Notes: a model not told the origin generated them from the sequence alone. A DNA stretch of 64,000 nt from an uncultured Bacteroidales bacterium (GCA_944320465.1 CALUHO010000012.1:1-64000); one strand, 5' to 3'. Counted from the stretch's first letter, positions 1 to 9,053 are shown. Numbers and translations are program-made.

Positions 1-24
1 TGCAAGCCGAGCGCAGAGCCGAAC
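1..24 (-). repeat. Promoter-bearing GC-rich repeat, truncated by window edge
   Basis: Read on the minus strand this holds the GGCTCTGCGCTCGGCTTGCA core that also precedes pabA (6192-6222), prfA (10266-10296) and the MFS gene (47643-47673). In those copies the next bases form a TAnnTTTG -7 box. The box here would lie just left of the window, so a minus-strand gene probably starts there. The rest, to about 60, is a GC-rich extension of the repeat. Confidence 0.55.
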
Positions 25-84
25 GGAGTTCGGGCTATGCCGAGGCGCAGCGTTTATCGGAAACGAAGTTTAAAATAGTATACA

Positions 85-873
85 ATGAAAGCTTTGTTGA
101 TTAACGGAAGCCCGAGGAGCAACGGGAATACCTATGTGGCTTTGTAGGAAGTGGCAAAGGCTCTCGAAGCCAATGGAGCGGAAGCGGAAATCGTGTCGAT
201 TGGGACCAAAGCGGTGCAAGGCTGCATCGCCTGCAACAAATGTGCGGAGACAGGACGTTGCGTGTTCAACGATGACTTGTATAATACGATTTGGGAGAAA
301 GCCAAGGATGCGGACGGCATCGTGGTCGGTTCCCCGGTTTATTATGCCGGGCCGAACGGTTCGCTCTGTGCCTTGCTCGACAGGCTGTTCTATTCCGCTT
401 CTTCGTTCTTGCGCTACAAGCCGGCCGCGGCGGTGGCCGTATGTCGCCGAGGAGGAGCGTGCGCTGCCTTCGACCGCTTGAACAAGTATTTCACTATCAA
501 TTGTATGCCGGTGGTAAACTCTCAATACTGGAATAGCGTGCACGGCCTTAAACCGGGCGAGGCTTCGCAGGATGCTGAAGGCTTGCAGACGATGCGTACC
601 TTGGGGAATGACATGGCTTGGATTTTGCGTTCGGGCAATGTCATGGCAATTCCCAAGGCGAGCCGTGTGACGCATGTGGAAGACATTGCAAAAAGCCTCG
701 ACCTTGTTTTGACGGAAGAGGATATGAAGGCTATAGACCAAGCTTTTCCGCCACCGATCCATAAGTACATTTGGCCGGTTGGTAGTTCGTGGGAGACAAC
801 GGCTATTTCAGTTTCTTTCCGTCCGAGAAGGCATTGCCCGCTTTTTCGCCCACTTTCAGGTAGGTGTGGTTGA
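85..873 (+). pseudogene. Chimeric, nonsense-interrupted NADPH-dependent FMN reductase / aldo-keto reductase remnant
   Basis: ATG at 85 opens a flavodoxin-fold NADPH-dependent FMN reductase (MKALLINGSPRSNGNTY, then the CIACNKC cysteine segment and GSPVYYAGPNGS). An in-frame TAG stands at codon 21 (145-147), where the family has a sense codon. The reductase frame continues to about 630 (GNDMAWILR) and then passes without a frame change into the C-terminus of an aldo-keto reductase (NVMAIPKASRVTHVEDIAKS ... AIDQAFPPPIHK), ending in an unrelated tail at 873 that overlaps the next gene. I infer that a deletion fused the 5' part of one gene to the 3' part of another and that a stop arose as well. 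It is probably not functional. Confidence 0.8.
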
Positions 874-1363
874 ATGGGTCGAAGATGATAGGCTGCGCTT
901 TGGCCGGATCCACCTTGCCTTGGGCATCCAGCACTCTTTCATCCACGCAGACATTGATGATTTCGCCTCGCAGGATGCAGGATTCCGGGTCGTAGTCAAT
1001 TAGTTTGCATTCCAGCGCAATCGGCAGTTCATCAATCAGCGGCGCGTCCACGAATTCGGATTTCGTGGCGTGGAAACCGGCTTTGGAAAATTTGTCACTG
1101 ATTTGGTTGCCCGATACGATACCTACGTAATCGCAAGCTACCACTTGGTCCGCGGTGGCCATGCTGACCGTGAAGGCTCCTCGTTTGAGTAGGTTCTTGA
1201 CCGTTTTATGCCCGGCACTCAGGCAGATGCTAATCTGGTTTTCTTCGCTGATGCCGCCCCATGCCGCGTTCATGGCATCGGGAATCCCGTCTTCTCCGTA
1301 AGTGGCGATGATGAAGACCGGTTGCGGGTAGGAAAGGGGTTTAGCCCCGAAATTCTTTCTCAT
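803..1363 (-). CDS. Flavin reductase family protein (FMN-binding split barrel)
   Basis: 186 aa. The open frame runs upstream to 1621, but the recognisable protein begins at MRKNFGAKPLSYPQPVFIIA, so the ATG at 1363 is taken. The sequence IATYGEDGIPDAMNAAWGG, followed by SAGHKTVKNLLKRGAFTVSM, is typical of the flavoredoxin / flavin-reductase-like family that binds FMN in a split barrel. Members are small cytoplasmic reductases or FMN-binding proteins, and the substrate cannot be told. It lies downstream of a flavodoxin lipoprotein on the same strand and converges with the redox pseudogene, so the area was probably a redox cluster. A 9-bp-stem hairpin (1388-1425) lies just upstream of the start. 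Confidence 0.85.
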   Translation of the reverse strand: MRKNFGAKPLSYPQPVFIIATYGEDGIPDAMNAAWGGISEENQISICLSAGHKTVKNLLKRGAFTVSMATADQVVACDYVGIVSGNQISDKFSKAGFHATKSEFVDAPLIDELPIALECKLIDYDPESCILRGEIINVCVDERVLDAQGKVDPAKAQPIIFDPFNHTYLKVGEKAGNAFSDGKKLK

Positions 1364-1387
1364 TTTACAATAAGTTTTTTTTGTAAC

Positions 1388-1425
1388 AGGGCGATGCCAA
1401 TCGGGGAGTCTCTCGACATCGCCCT
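1388..1425. other. Inverted repeat upstream of the flavin reductase
   Basis: AGGGCGATG (1388-1396) and CATCGCCCT (1417-1425) pair perfectly around a 20-nt loop. On the minus strand the hairpin ends 24 nt before the ATG of the flavin reductase, so it would be in its leader or between it and the upstream flavodoxin gene. The remaining bases between 1364 and 1625 hold no recognisable gene. Confidence 0.5.
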
Positions 1426-1625
1426 TTGGGATTCTGTTTGGTAGGGATTCCGGCTTGATAATCAAGAAACCGTATCCATGCAACAGTTTCAATACCAGAA
1501 ACTCCTTATGGCTGCTTGGGTCTAAGCGCATACTTGATGATGGCTGGTAGCCAAGTAGTTGATGTTGCAGACGGTTGAGATGCGGTTGCTTGGCTTGAGG
1601 ATGGCTTTCCCGTTCGTGCAAGAGC

Positions 1626-2180
1626 TTATTTCAGCCATTTTTCGATTTCGGCTTTCGGGTCGCCATTGAGCAGCTTGCCTTCCTGCCAGTTGTAATCGGG
1701 ATAAGCCTTTTTCAGCTCTTTGACAGAGTTGCTGATACTGCTGCTGCCGGATGTGGCGAACGGAATCAGCACCTTGCCCGACAAATCGTAGCTCTCAATG
1801 AATGTGTTGACCGCGTGCGGGGCCACGTTCCACCAAATCGGGAAACCGATGAACAGCGTGTCATAGTCTTTCATGTCTTTTTCATGCAGTTCCATGATGA
1901 TAGCCGGACGCGATGCCGGGTCCTGCATTTCGAGCGTGCTGCGGGAGGACTTGTCGGTCCAGTCCAGATCGGCATCGGTATAAGGTTGTTCGGGACGGAT
2001 GGGGTAAAGCCTTCCGCCTGTGGCTTGGGCGATTTGCTGGGCCACTTTGTGGGTGGTTCCGGTCGCGGAGAAATAGGCGACCAAGGTCTTGGATGTTTTC
2101 ATGTCTTGTGTGTTTTTTTGAGCGCAGGCCGTCATGCTGACCAGTGTCAAGCTCATCAAGAATAAGGTGATTTTTTTCAT
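1626..2180 (-). CDS. Flavodoxin-like lipoprotein
   Basis: 184 aa. The start at 2180 gives MKKITLFLMSLTLVSMTAC, a lipoprotein signal with lipobox SMTAC; the open frame extends 14 codons further up but adds nothing signal-like. The mature part is a flavodoxin (FMN phosphate loop FSATGTTHKVAQQIA; then DYDTLFIGFPIWWNVAPHAV). Such Bacteroidales proteins are flavodoxins of unknown partner, tethered to a membrane on the periplasmic side. The TAA at 1626 is followed by the flavin reductase on the same strand. Confidence 0.88.
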   Translation of the reverse strand: MKKITLFLMSLTLVSMTACAQKNTQDMKTSKTLVAYFSATGTTHKVAQQIAQATGGRLYPIRPEQPYTDADLDWTDKSSRSTLEMQDPASRPAIIMELHEKDMKDYDTLFIGFPIWWNVAPHAVNTFIESYDLSGKVLIPFATSGSSSISNSVKELKKAYPDYNWQEGKLLNGDPKAEIEKWLK

Positions 2181-2507
2181 ATCGTTTGTTTTTTGTCTGC
2201 AGTTGAAAAATAGTTGTCTCAACGCAAGAGGATTCCCTGTTGGCCATCAAGCCGTGTCGGCCTTGGAGAATGTTTTGCCCGTCTTAGCGGCATGGCGCAT
2301 TCAGGCGGGTCGGAAAACAGGAGAACCCGTGTTGCAAAAATACGCGAGAAACAGCCAGGAACGCTTACCCGGATTACGGATTTTCAGAATCGTAATCGGC
2401 CAGCTATAGCCAATAAGTGGCTTTTTCGTTCATTGAGTCCTATTGTTTGTGTATCGGTATAACGTTTCTTGCGGAAAGAGAGAAAATATCGGTTTCCAAG
2501 AAAAACA
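2181..2507 (-). other. Intergenic region with a possible flavodoxin promoter
   Basis: No gene is supported here. On the minus strand TATTTTTG (2335-2342) matches the Bacteroidetes -7 box and would start a transcript about 150 nt before the flavodoxin ATG. No good -33 TTG was found at the usual distance, so this is weak. Confidence 0.3.
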
Positions 2508-2545
2508 AAACCCACATCCCGATGTAGAGGCCGGAATGTGGGTTT
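2502..2545 (-). terminator. Rho-independent terminator of aspS
   Basis: Read on the minus strand, AAACCCACAT and ATGTGGGTTT pair (outer arms 2536-2545 and 2508-2517, with extra CC/GG pairs) and are followed by TTTTGTTTTTC. It is oriented to terminate aspS, although a 193-bp MITE copy now lies between the aspS stop and this hairpin. Confidence 0.75.
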
Positions 2546-2548
2546 CAA

Positions 2549-2741
2549 CCCAAATCGGTCATTAGACACGCCGGGGCTGTTTTCGGTTAGGAAAATGAGG
2601 CTTTCGGGCATCTTGCCCGCCTCTGTCCGCATCCTGTTTCTCGCTACGCCTCGACGTAGCCCGCTACGCCTTCGGCTAGGCGAGAAGCATGCTGCATGAC
2701 ACAAGCGGGCAATCTCCCCAAAGTCTAATGACCGATTTGGG
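2549..2741 (-). mobile_element. MITE-like element, full-length copy 1 (TSD TTCAA)
   Basis: 193 bp, reverse orientation. The ends are CCCAAATCGGTCATTAGAC and its inverse. The 5-bp direct duplication TTCAA lies at 2544-2548 and 2742-2746. The interior folds as nested hairpins around the CTCGC...GCGAG core. It is inserted between aspS and its terminator and encodes no transposase. It belongs to the same subfamily as copies 2, 3 and 9. Confidence 0.88.
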
Positions 2742-2771
2742 TTCAAATAAGCGTCCTGACAAAACAGATAT

Positions 2772-4520
2772 TTATTTCAAATTGACTTTCAGGTTCAGTT
2801 CGTCCAATTGCGCCTGACTAATCGGCGAAGGCGATTCGCTCATCGTGTCGCGGCCCGCATTGTTCTTGGGGAAGGCAATGTAGTCGCGGATGCTGTCGGC
2901 ACCGCCGAAGAGGGCGCACAGGCGGTCGAATCCGAAAGCCAGCCCGCCGTGAGGAGGCGCTCCGTATTCAAAGGCGTTCATCAGGAAGCCGAATTGGGCC
3001 TGTGCTTCTTCATCGCTGAAGCCCAGAGCCTTGAACATCCTTTTCTGCAAGTTCTTGTCATGGATACGGATGGAGCCACCGCCCACTTCGACCCCGTTGA
3101 TAACCATGTCGTAAGCATTGGCGCGAACCTTGCCCGGATCGGTTTCCAGCATGGCATCGTCTTCCGGCTTGGGCGCCGTGAAAGGATGGTGCATCGCAAA
3201 GAAACGCCCGGCTTCCTCGTCCCATTCCAAAAGCGGGAAGTCAACGACCCACAAAAGCTTGTAGTTGAACGGGTCTCGCAAGCCCAAGCGGTTGCCCATT
3301 TCTAGACGCAGCACGCCCAAGGCCGTCTTGGTCTTGGCCGCTTTGCCCGCCAGGATCAGAATCAGGTCGCCCGCTTTGGCATCGCAAGCCTGAGCCACGG
3401 CTTTCAGTTCATCGGCGTTGAAGAACTTGTCCACCGACGACTTGAAGCTGCCGTCCGCGTTGCATTTGATGTAAATCAGACCCGAAGCGCCCACTTGCGG
3501 CCGTTTCACGAAATCGGTCAGTTCATCCAACTGCTTGCGCGTGTATTCGGCTCCTCCCGGCACGCAGATGCCGCCAACCCATTCGCTTTGGTCGAAGATA
3601 CTGAACTTGCCTTGCGGGAAGACCTCCTTCAAGGCCGTGAATTCCATGCCGAAACGCAAGTCAGGTTTATCAGAACCGTATTTGTCCATGGCCGTCTGCC
3701 AGCTCATCCGTTGCAAAGGCGGCACATCGATGCCTTTTTCCACCTTGAACAGGTAACGGATCAGGCCTTCGAACATTTGCAGCACGTCTTCCTGTTCCAC
3801 GAACGACATCTCGCAGTCCAGCTGCGTGAATTCCGGCTGGCGGTCGGCCCTGAGGTCTTCATCGCGGAAGCAGCGCACCAGCTGGAAGTAGCGGTCGTAA
3901 CCGGCTACCATCAGAAGCTGCTTGTACTGTTGCGGCGATTGCGGCAGCGCGTAGAATTCGCCCGGGTTCATGCGCGAAGGCACCACGAAGTCGCGCGCGC
4001 CTTCCGGGGTGGATTTCACCAGGAAAGGCGTTTCGATTTCCATGAAGCCCTGACCGTCCATGTATTTGCGGATTTCGATGCTCAGACGGTGGCGCAGTTC
4101 CAGGTTCTTGCGGACGCAGTCGCGGCGCAAGTCCAAGTAGCGGTACTTCATCCTCAGCTCGTCGCCCCCGTCGCTATGGTCCTCGATCGTGAAAGGAGGG
4201 GTCTTGGCCGGGTTCAGGATATTGATTTCATTGGCAATGATTTCAATGTCCCCGGTAGGAATCTTGCTGTTCTTGTTGCTTCGTTCGGCCACCTTGCCTT
4301 TGATTTGCACCACGAATTCACGGCCCAAGGTACGGGCTTTGGCGCACAAGTCGGCATTGGTTTCCATATTGAATACGACTTGGGTGATGCCGTAGCGGTC
4401 CCGCAAGTCCACGAAAGTCATGCCTCCCAAGTCGCGGGAACGCTGCACCCAGCCGCAGAGGCAGACTTCTTTTCCGACGTCCGAAATCCGGAGTTCGCCG
4501 TTGGTATGTGTCCTGTACAT
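2772..4520 (-). CDS. aspS: Aspartate--tRNA ligase
   Basis: 582 aa, the normal size for bacterial AspRS. It charges tRNA(Asp) with aspartate in the cytoplasm. Visible parts are an N-terminal OB fold ([20 protein letters not shown]), class II motif 2 ([20 protein letters not shown], about residues 215-235), the bacterial GAD insertion domain and motif 3 (GLAFGFDRL, near 540). The start [11 protein letters not shown] matches the family. It lies 104 bp downstream of gpmA on the same strand and may be co-transcribed with it. Its terminator is separated from it by a MITE insertion. Confidence 0.97.
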   Translation of the reverse strand: MYRTHTNGELRISDVGKEVCLCGWVQRSRDLGGMTFVDLRDRYGITQVVFNMETNADLCAKARTLGREFVVQIKGKVAERSNKNSKIPTGDIEIIANEINILNPAKTPPFTIEDHSDGGDELRMKYRYLDLRRDCVRKNLELRHRLSIEIRKYMDGQGFMEIETPFLVKSTPEGARDFVVPSRMNPGEFYALPQSPQQYKQLLMVAGYDRYFQLVRCFRDEDLRADRQPEFTQLDCEMSFVEQEDVLQMFEGLIRYLFKVEKGIDVPPLQRMSWQTAMDKYGSDKPDLRFGMEFTALKEVFPQGKFSIFDQSEWVGGICVPGGAEYTRKQLDELTDFVKRPQVGASGLIYIKCNADGSFKSSVDKFFNADELKAVAQACDAKAGDLILILAGKAAKTKTALGVLRLEMGNRLGLRDPFNYKLLWVVDFPLLEWDEEAGRFFAMHHPFTAPKPEDDAMLETDPGKVRANAYDMVINGVEVGGGSIRIHDKNLQKRMFKALGFSDEEAQAQFGFLMNAFEYGAPPHGGLAFGFDRLCALFGGADSIRDYIAFPKNNAGRDTMSESPSPISQAQLDELNLKVNLK

Positions 4521-4624
4521 TTTCTTATAGAATTAATGTCCGATACCCAAACGGCATTAAATCAAGCGGATGCAATCCGTTGCGATTCATGCCGTTTCGG
4601 GCTCGGCTTATGGGTTCTGTCCGT

Positions 4625-5374
4625 TTATTTCTTGGCCTTGCCTTGGTTGGCTACGGCTTCCATCAAGGCTTTGATCTTTTCGGGGTCGCCTAAGAACTCG
4701 TCCTTGATCAGGTTCATATCGTCGTCGAATTCAAAGAGGTAAGGAACGGCGGTAGGCAGGTTCAAGCCCACGATGTCTTCGTCCGAGATGCCTTTGATGT
4801 ATTTGATGATGCCACGCAGGGAGTTCCCGTGGGCAGCAATCAGGATTTCGTTGCAGTTCTTGAGCGAGGGCACGATGGTTTCCTTCCAATAAGGCACGAT
4901 GCGGGCCACGGTGTCCTTGAGCGATTCGGTCAGCGGCAGCAGGTTCTTGTCCACTTTGGCGTAACGGGGATCCAGAAGCGGGCTGCGGCTGTCGTCCGGA
5001 GCTAAGGGGTCGGGAGCCACATCGTAGCTTCTGCGCCAGATTTTTACCTGGGCATCTCCGTATTTTTCAGCGGTTTCCGCCTTGTTGAGACCTTGCAGCA
5101 TACCGTAATGCTTTTCGTTCAGCCTCCAAGTCTTTTCCACCGGAATCCACATCTGTTCCATTTCTTCCAAGACGGTATTCATGGTCTTGATGGCTCTTTT
5201 GAGGTAGGAGGTATAGACCATATCGAAATGGAATCCTTTTTCTTTGAGCAATTTACCAGCTTCGCGAGCTTCTTCCACCCCGTGCGGGGTCAGATCCACA
5301 TCGGTCCAGCCTGTAAAACGGTTTTCCTTGTTCCAGGCGCTTTCCCCGTGCCTGATGAGAACTACTTTTTTCAT
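4625..5374 (-). CDS. gpmA: 2,3-bisphosphoglycerate-dependent phosphoglycerate mutase
   Basis: 249 aa. It interconverts 3- and 2-phosphoglycerate in glycolysis and gluconeogenesis. The catalytic histidine is in [18 protein letters not shown] (His9), and the second histidine is in [15 protein letters not shown]. The length matches the BPG-dependent form. A TACCTTTG box at 5513-5520 on the minus strand probably starts a transcript with a leader of about 130 nt. Confidence 0.96.
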   Translation of the reverse strand: MKKVVLIRHGESAWNKENRFTGWTDVDLTPHGVEEAREAGKLLKEKGFHFDMVYTSYLKRAIKTMNTVLEEMEQMWIPVEKTWRLNEKHYGMLQGLNKAETAEKYGDAQVKIWRRSYDVAPDPLAPDDSRSPLLDPRYAKVDKNLLPLTESLKDTVARIVPYWKETIVPSLKNCNEILIAAHGNSLRGIIKYIKGISDEDIVGLNLPTAVPYLFEFDDDMNLIKDEFLGDPEKIKALMEAVANQGKAKK

Positions 5375-5512
5375 AATATTATCAAGGTATTAGAGTTCGT
5401 TTGTCTTGTCTTGCGGGCTTTGCCGGCCTGTACCTCAGCCTTTCAGGGGGGCAAGGGCGATGCCGGACTGGGCCAAAAGCCTTCTTGCGCAGACTGCTTC
5501 CATTTAAACAAA

Positions 5513-5520
5513 CAAAGGTA
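5513..5520 (-). promoter_or_regulatory. Probable gpmA promoter -7 box
   Basis: TACCTTTG on the minus strand fits TAnnTTTG. It is the only good match between pabA and gpmA on the gpmA strand. The -33 element is not clear. Confidence 0.5.
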
Positions 5521-5604
5521 CGACGAAAAGACGAAACAGGGAAATCCGAAAGCGAGGGGCAATGGGCAATGCGTACAAAGGGTTTCAGGTTGTTTCTATC
5601 CTGT

Positions 5605-6183
5605 TCATTCGATGCGGTCTATCCAGCGTTCGATGATGCTCATGCCGCAGTTCGACATATAGGATTCGGGATGGAATTGCAGACCGTAAATCGGCAAATC
5701 CTTGTGGTATAGCGACATGATGTTGCCGTCTTCATCGTAGGACCCTACTTGCAGGCAATCGGGCAGGGAGGCTTTGTCAACGACCCAGGAGTGGTATCTT
5801 CCCACGACGACGGGTTGCGGCAAATCGCCCGTCAAAGGGTCGTGCTTGTCGGCAATGCGGAGGCGGCTGATATGCCCGTGGAGCGGGGAGTCAAGATGCT
5901 TGAGTCGGGCACCGAAGCTTTCGGCAATGGCTTGCAATCCTAAGCAGATTCCCAAGATGCTATGCGTTTGGCGGCAATGCCGGATAAGCGGCAGCAGGTT
6001 CCCGGCTTCAGACGGGATGCCCGGACCGGGCGAGAGTAGTAGCCCGTTGTATTCGGGTAGTTTGTCGAAATCAATCTGGTCGTTGGAAGTTACATCGAAG
6101 TTTACCGTCCGACTGGTTTCTCGCAACAGTTGCACGATGTTGTACACGAATGAGTCGTAGTTGTCGATTACCAATATCTTCAT
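5605..6183 (-). CDS. pabA: Aminodeoxychorismate synthase glutamine amidotransferase subunit
   Basis: 192 aa from MKILVIDNYDSFVYNIVQLL at 6183; the longer open frame upstream only translates the promoter repeat. This class I glutamine amidotransferase supplies ammonia for 4-amino-4-deoxychorismate (folate) synthesis. The nucleophile Cys80 sits in GICLGLQ and the His-Glu pair in QFHPES. The sequence could equally be TrpG; the divergent pabB and pabC across 174 bp favour PabA. Its promoter lies inside a GC-rich repeat. Confidence 0.9.
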   Translation of the reverse strand: MKILVIDNYDSFVYNIVQLLRETSRTVNFDVTSNDQIDFDKLPEYNGLLLSPGPGIPSEAGNLLPLIRHCRQTHSILGICLGLQAIAESFGARLKHLDSPLHGHISRLRIADKHDPLTGDLPQPVVVGRYHSWVVDKASLPDCLQVGSYDEDGNIMSLYHKDLPIYGLQFHPESYMSNCGMSIIERWIDRIE

Positions 6184-6191
6184 AAGGGGGA

Positions 6192-6222
6192 CAAATATAG
6201 TGCAAGCCGAACGCAAAGACAA
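6192..6222 (-). promoter_or_regulatory. pabA promoter inside a GC-rich repeat
   Basis: On the minus strand TTG (6220-6222), 20 bp, then TATATTTG (6192-6199). The spacer contains the repeat core TTCGGCTTGCAC shared with the promoters of prfA and the MFS gene. The predicted transcript starts about 10 nt upstream of the pabA ATG. Confidence 0.7.
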
Positions 6223-6320
6223 GCCGGTTCCTTGCTTGATTTTTGCTGAGGCGCAGCCTATATTGCGGGCGAAGCCTGCCAATGCGTGCAAGCCGAACGC
6301 AAAGACAAGCCGGGGAAGTC
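6200..6320 (-). repeat. Two copies of the promoter-bearing repeat between pabA and pabB
   Basis: GTGCAAGCCGAACGCAAAGA occurs at about 6200-6219 and again at about 6292-6311, separated by a related GC-rich stretch. Only the pabA-proximal copy is followed by a good -7 box. It is the same repeat as at 1-24, about 10274-10300 and 47351-47675. Confidence 0.7.
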
Positions 6321-6332
6321 CCGTAAATCGGT

Positions 6333-6340
6333 TATTTTTG
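6333..6340 (+). promoter_or_regulatory. Possible pabB -7 box
   Basis: TATTTTTG lies 17 bp before the pabB ATG and fits TAnnTTTG. No TTG was found at the expected -33 distance. Confidence 0.4.
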
Positions 6341-6356
6341 CCCCAGAAACCCGGCA

Positions 6357-7385
6357 ATGATTATCAAAATGGACCCTCTGTTGATCCCGGCGGGCTGTGT
6401 TCGGCAAGCGATGAACCGCCATGGAATGGCTGGAGAGCCTTTCTTGTTCGGAATAGACTTTGAAATGAAGCAAGGCTTCTTCATAGACCATCCTTTGGAA
6501 AACAAGGAAATCCTGTTTAGCATCGGGGAAATATCCAATGTGGGCAAGGATACCGCATTGCTATCGACACCGTCAACTATGTTGTCCGGATTCGATGGCC
6601 CACAGCTGCGTGTCTTTCCAATGCCCTTTGAAGAGTACCGTTCCCGTTTTGCCATTGCCCATGCCGGCCTCCTGCGGGGCGACAGTTATTTGCTGAACCT
6701 GACTTTGCGCACCCCCATCTCTACCAATCTTTCGTTAGAGCAGATTTTCTGCCGGAGCAAGGCCGCGTACAGGATATGCCTGCCCGGTCGTTTTGTCTGC
6801 TTTTCGCCTGAAAGTTTTGTGCGTATCGAAGGCAGCAGCATTCGTTCTTTCCCGATGAAAGGCACAATCGATGCCTCTTTGCCGGAAGCGGAGAAGCAAC
6901 TGATGGGAAACTACAAGGAACAGTGCGAGCATTATACTATTGTGGATCTAATCCGCAACGATTTGAATCGGATTGCCGCCAATGTCAGGGTAGAACGTTT
7001 CCGTTACATAGAAAAAGTGAAAAGCCGTCAGGGCGAGATATTGCAAAGCAGTTCGGAAATTCGCGGAACGCTTCCAGGCAATTGGAACGAAAATGTGGGC
7101 GATTTGATTTTTGGTTTGTTGCCGGCAGGTTCCATTTCCGGTGCGCCCAAAAGCTCCACGGTCCGGTTGATTCAGAAAGCGGAAGCGAAGCCAAGAGGCT
7201 TTTACACCGGCGTTTTCGGGCTGTTTGACGGGATTAGCCTGGACAGTGCCGTGATGATACGTTATATCGAGCAGGATGGGGAAAACCGGATGTATTTCCG
7301 CAGTGGAGGCGGTTTGACAATCAATAGTCAAGCCGAGGATGAATACCGGGAAGTCATACAGAAGATTTATTTGCCCATTATATGA
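6357..7385 (+). CDS. pabB: Aminodeoxychorismate synthase component I
   Basis: 342 aa, a chorismate-binding enzyme that aminates chorismate to 4-amino-4-deoxychorismate with PabA. The conserved parts are PMKGTIDAS, IVDLIRNDLNRIA, LLPAGSISGAPKSSTVRLIQ and FYTGVFGLFDG. It is short because the N-terminal half of the TrpE-type fold is reduced, as in many Bacteroidetes PabB. The start may instead be the ATG at 6369. It overlaps pabC by ATGA. Confidence 0.92.
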   Translation: MIIKMDPLLIPAGCVRQAMNRHGMAGEPFLFGIDFEMKQGFFIDHPLENKEILFSIGEISNVGKDTALLSTPSTMLSGFDGPQLRVFPMPFEEYRSRFAIAHAGLLRGDSYLLNLTLRTPISTNLSLEQIFCRSKAAYRICLPGRFVCFSPESFVRIEGSSIRSFPMKGTIDASLPEAEKQLMGNYKEQCEHYTIVDLIRNDLNRIAANVRVERFRYIEKVKSRQGEILQSSSEIRGTLPGNWNENVGDLIFGLLPAGSISGAPKSSTVRLIQKAEAKPRGFYTGVFGLFDGISLDSAVMIRYIEQDGENRMYFRSGGGLTINSQAEDEYREVIQKIYLPII

Positions 7386-7990
7386 AGCGGGAATTGTTTA
7401 TAGAAAGCCTAAGAGTGGAAGAAGGGCATTTTCAGAATTCGGGAAGGCATTACCGACGGATAACGGACACCTTGCGTGAATGTTTCGGAAAAGATGCCGT
7501 CAATCCTTGTCCTTTTCCTGAAGATGCTATGGTACCTGATGATATGCGGCGGGGAATTGTCAAATGCCGCTACGTTTACGGGTTGCATGATTGCAAGATA
7601 GGGTACCAGATGTATGTGCCGCGCCGTATCCGAACCTTGCGTTTGGTGGAGGGCGGGTCGATTGATTACCATTTGAAATACGCGGATCGGAGCGGATTGC
7701 TTGCTTTGCGTGAACAGCGGGGCGATTGCGATGATATCCTCATTGTCAAAAACGGGGAACTGACCGATACCTCGTATAGCAATATTGTCCTTTTTGATGG
7801 ACGGCGGTATGTCACCCCGCGGGCTTTTTTGCTCAACGGCATCCGGCGCCGGAGCTTGCTTGATCGCGGAGCGATTGAGGAACAGAAGATAACTCCGCAA
7901 GATTTACGATATTTCCAACGTCTTTATCTGGTCAATGCCTTGTTAGGGATTGAAGACGGAATCTGCCTTGAGCCGGCGGATGTCTTTTGA
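7382..7990 (+). CDS. pabC: Class IV aminotransferase, probable aminodeoxychorismate lyase
   Basis: 202 aa. Its ATG overlaps the pabB stop (ATGA), so it is translationally coupled. The fold type IV PLP family is indicated by the probable PLP lysine in DYHLKYADRSGL and by KNGELTDTSYSNIVLFDGRR. It would release pyruvate from aminodeoxychorismate to give 4-aminobenzoate. The protein is about 60 residues shorter than E. coli PabC, which seems usual for the Bacteroidetes form fused or linked to pabB. The assignment rests on the neighbour as much as on the motifs. Confidence 0.85.
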   Translation: MKRELFIESLRVEEGHFQNSGRHYRRITDTLRECFGKDAVNPCPFPEDAMVPDDMRRGIVKCRYVYGLHDCKIGYQMYVPRRIRTLRLVEGGSIDYHLKYADRSGLLALREQRGDCDDILIVKNGELTDTSYSNIVLFDGRRYVTPRAFLLNGIRRRSLLDRGAIEEQKITPQDLRYFQRLYLVNALLGIEDGICLEPADVF

Positions 7991-8031
7991 AAAGACATTC
8001 TATCGAGGCAGATTCCGTACCGATTGGGCGT

Positions 8032-8847
8032 TTACAAGTAGGTTGCCATCTGCTGCTGCATCCGCCGGGCTTCCGCTGCGGCGGCTTCGGCAAAGTCCTC
8101 GCCTTTGGAAGCGTAGATGATGCTGCGCGAGGCGTTGATCAGCAGTCCGGCCTCGCCTTCCACAAAACCGTTCTTGCAGACTTCTTCCAGGCTGCCGCCT
8201 TGCGCGCCTACGCCGGGTACCAGAAGGAAGTGCTTGGGTACGATACGGCGTACTTCCTTCAGCATCTCCGCTTTGGTGGCACCCACCACGTACATCATGT
8301 TCTCTTCCGTCCCCCATTGCTTGGATACCTCCAATACTCGCTGGTAGAGCAGGGGGGCGGCGTTTTCCCAAGTCTGGAAGTCGGCCGAACCCGGATTGGA
8401 GGTCAACGCTAACAGGACAACCCATTTGCCGGGAATGCCCAGGAATGGCGATACCGAATCCGTACCCATGTAAGGTGCTACCGTGATGGCATCGAAATCA
8501 AAGTCTCCCTGCGGCGAGAGGAAGGCTTCCGCATAGCGTGCCGAGGTGTTCCCGATATCTCCCCGTTTGGCATCGGCTATCGTGAACACGTTCTTGCCGT
8601 GCAGGTATTGGATGGTTTTCTGCAAGGAAATCATGCCTTTGATGCCGTAGGCTTCGTAAAAGGCTGAGTTGGGCTTGTAGGCCACCGTGTATGGCAGGGT
8701 GGTGTCGATGATCCGGCGGTTGAAGGCGAAGATAGGGTCTTCTTCATGCTTGACGCATTCGGGCATTTTGGCCATGTCCGGGTCGAGTCCCACGCAAAGG
8801 AAGCTCTTTTTCCGCTGTATCTGGTTTACAAGTTCTTGTCTGTTCAT
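8032..8847 (-). CDS. pyrF: Orotidine 5'-phosphate decarboxylase (type 2)
   Basis: 271 aa. It decarboxylates OMP to UMP, the last step of de novo pyrimidine synthesis. The start MNRQELVNQIQRKKSFLCVG and the residues LCVGLDPD, YKPNSAFYE, and the catalytic segment TIADAKRGDIGNT identify the longer type 2 family. It lies downstream of prfA on the same strand, a pairing familiar from Bacteroidales. The 206-bp gap contains a hairpin element (8903-9045). Confidence 0.96.
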   Translation of the reverse strand: MNRQELVNQIQRKKSFLCVGLDPDMAKMPECVKHEEDPIFAFNRRIIDTTLPYTVAYKPNSAFYEAYGIKGMISLQKTIQYLHGKNVFTIADAKRGDIGNTSARYAEAFLSPQGDFDFDAITVAPYMGTDSVSPFLGIPGKWVVLLALTSNPGSADFQTWENAAPLLYQRVLEVSKQWGTEENMMYVVGATKAEMLKEVRRIVPKHFLLVPGVGAQGGSLEEVCKNGFVEGEAGLLINASRSIIYASKGEDFAEAAAAEARRMQQQMATYL

Positions 8848-8902
8848 TTGTCTTTGAATACGGGTTTTGAATTCTTGGATTTAAATTTAACCTGTCGCAT
8901 AG

Positions 8903-9045
8903 CGGCGTGTCAGGACGGCTGAGATGCGAGGCATCGCAGTGAAGGACAGCGAGGGAGCGTACCCTGTTGCTGCTCCGCAGCCTGCTGTTCATGATCGAGA
9001 TGGACGAACTGCGTAACGAAGCAGATTAGCCGTTATCACACGCCG
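8903..9045 (-). repeat. Stop-proximal hairpin element B1 (prfA-pyrF)
   Basis: Outer stem CGGCGTGT (8903-8910) pairs with ACACGCCG (9038-9045). Inner stem ACGGCT (8915-8920) pairs with AGCCGT (9028-9033). The internal loop is CAGG / TATC. It begins 8 nt after the prfA stop. The same architecture with a different but paired stem occurs after cysD (33369-33494), and both share CTGCTTCGTTRCGC near the prfA- or cysD-proximal arm. Confidence 0.8.
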
Positions 9046-9053
9046 CCGTGTCA

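Noticed and set aside
1364-1621. N-terminal extension of the flavin reductase frame
   Set aside because: The sequence before MRKNFG has no family resemblance and contains the hairpin 1388-1425; the family begins at the ATG at 1363.
2134-2462. Plus-strand frames upstream of the flavodoxin
   Set aside because: They overlap the flavodoxin 5' end, have no recognisable product, and lie in a region with a minus-strand promoter box.
5401-5712. Plus-strand frames in the gpmA-pabA gap
   Set aside because: They overlap the 3' end of pabA and the gpmA promoter, with no motif.
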